Source: CBCXVS01 sp965178525 (GTDB lineage Bacteria; Tectomicrobia; Entotheonellia; Entotheonellales; Entotheonellaceae). From it: DNA of 6,946 nt. The notes under the pieces were generated by a model, which saw nothing but the letters and a program-made list of their open reading frames with translations, did not search any database and was not told where the DNA came from. The stretch spans positions 1 through 6,946 of the forward strand of contig CBCXVS010000350.1 in the NCBI GenBank assembly GCA_965178525.1, given 5' to 3'. Made by a program: the position numbers and the translations under genes. Below are positions 6,302-6,946 of this stretch, one piece after another. The number at the start of each line of letters is the position of its first letter. Position 1 is the stretch's first letter.

Positions 6302-6307
6302 ACGCAT

Positions 6308-6946
6308 ATGCAGAAATGGAGATTTGAGCTGGTTGCCGGTCCCTATGGCGGTACGACGGAAGGGCCGGCCTGGAATGGTTATGGCGTGTATTTCACCAAC
6401 ATCCCCAACAGCCGCATTATGTGCTATGACCCCAAGACAGGTGACTGCACCGAGTGGCGAACGGGGACCAATCGCACCAACGGTCTGGTCTTCGATGCTC
6501 AGGGTAGCCTGTATGGCTGCTGTTCGGGCGGACGGTCGATCGTCCGCTTTGAGCCTGACGGCGCCACGACCACGATTGTCGACCGACTGGAGGGCAAGCG
6601 CATCAATACGCCCAATGACCTGGCCGTGGATCGTCAGGGACGTATCTGGTTCACCAATCCCTGGAACGCCGGCAACGTGGACCCCCGCGAGACCATGGAG
6701 CTGGAGGACCAGTCCGTGTTGCGGGCCGACCCGCAGCCGGATGGGAGCTGGACGGTGCAGCGCGTCACGTTCGATACGACACAGCCCAACGGCATCCTGA
6801 TATCGCCGGACCAGAAGACGTTGTACGTCGTCCAAAGCGATTACGGGGAAGATCGCCTGCGGGAGCTGCGGGCCTATCCCGTTCAGGACGACGGCTCACT
6901 GGGTCCGTACACCGTCCTGCACCAGTTTGGCATCGATCACCGTGGT
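6308..6946 (+). CDS. SMP-30/gluconolactonase-family beta-propeller hydrolase, 3' end cut off
   Basis: The frame runs open for 213 codons to the window edge; about 70-100 residues are missing if the protein has usual family length. The family is a six-bladed beta-propeller with a central divalent metal that opens sugar lactones or related esters. Visible signatures are TTEGPAWNGYGVYFTN (16-31) with metal-ligand candidate E18, the repeated blade turns LVFDAQGSLYG (60-70) and LAVDRQGRIWFTNP (105-118), N103 in NTPNDLAVD, and QPNGILISPDQKTLYV (159-174) with metal-ligand candidate N161. The remaining expected metal aspartate (in a DG motif) should fall just past the edge. No signal peptide is visible, so it is probably cytoplasmic. 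It diverges from the binding-protein gene and has its own promoter and ribosome site. Substrate cannot be inferred: gluconolactone, other lactones and organophosphates are all known in the family. Confidence 0.88.
   Translation, partial: MQKWRFELVAGPYGGTTEGPAWNGYGVYFTNIPNSRIMCYDPKTGDCTEWRTGTNRTNGLVFDAQGSLYGCCSGGRSIVRFEPDGATTTIVDRLEGKRINTPNDLAVDRQGRIWFTNPWNAGNVDPRETMELEDQSVLRADPQPDGSWTVQRVTFDTTQPNGILISPDQKTLYVVQSDYGEDRLRELRAYPVQDDGSLGPYTVLHQFGIDHRG

Larger units (their letters stand above)
5804..6307. other. Large divergent intergenic region
   Basis: This stretch of 504 bases between two divergent genes holds no intact gene. It contains a ribosome site and possible promoter for the minus-strand binding protein, a better promoter and ribosome site for the plus-strand lactonase-like gene, and several short hairpins: CCGGC/GCCGG (5944-5948/5957-5961), CCCGACA/TGTCGCGGG with one bulge (6091-6097/6110-6118), and CCCGCC/GGCGGG (6127-6132/6141-6146). 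The minus strand also carries short readable peptide stretches that may be gene remnants. I saw no tRNA, CRISPR array or clear insertion-sequence ends. Confidence 0.6.

Noticed and set aside
6161..6835. 224-codon minus-strand and 214-codon plus-strand (6156-6800) open frames at the right end
   Set aside because: Both overlap the SMP-30 family gene in other frames. That gene has the family motifs, a perfect AGGAGG and an ATG start, and stays open to the edge.

Overview
The window reads as chromosomal DNA of a moderately GC-rich (by eye high-50s %) Gram-negative-type bacterium, most likely an uncultured lineage. The evidence is a Tat-type signal peptide, a SerA-HisZ gene pair of a kind found in proteobacteria (notably deltaproteobacteria), and strong AGGAGG ribosome binding sites. 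The species cannot be named from this sequence; a deltaproteobacterial or related candidate-phylum origin is a guess. Most genes lie on the minus strand.

Layout, left to right. Positions 1-354 hold the broken tail of a plus-strand gene whose EAKN motif suggests a PD-(D/E)XK-like domain; at least one frameshift disrupts it. Converging on it from the minus strand is a VapBC-type toxin-antitoxin pair (827-1111 antitoxin, 420-830 PIN-domain toxin) with a 4-base overlap. Upstream of that pair, on the same strand, are serA (2463-4058), the first enzyme of serine biosynthesis, and hisZ (1168-2463), the regulatory subunit of ATP phosphoribosyltransferase. They are coupled by a TGATG stop/start. Next comes a hairpin (4146-4175), then a minus-strand gene for a family-5 (peptide/nickel type) ABC-transporter substrate-binding protein (4187-5803) that is interrupted by one in-frame amber codon. 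A 504-base divergent intergenic region (5804-6307) separates it from a plus-strand SMP-30/gluconolactonase-family gene that runs off the right edge.

How they fit together: serA and hisZ form a housekeeping amino-acid biosynthesis unit and imply a short-form HisG elsewhere in the genome. The rest is accessory: a toxin-antitoxin module, a decayed nuclease-like gene, an orphan transporter binding protein without permease genes in view, and a lactonase-like propeller. I see no convincing previously undescribed multi-gene system. The most notable points are the amber codon inside an otherwise intact binding protein, the frameshifted left-edge gene, and a possible coding remnant in the large intergenic region.
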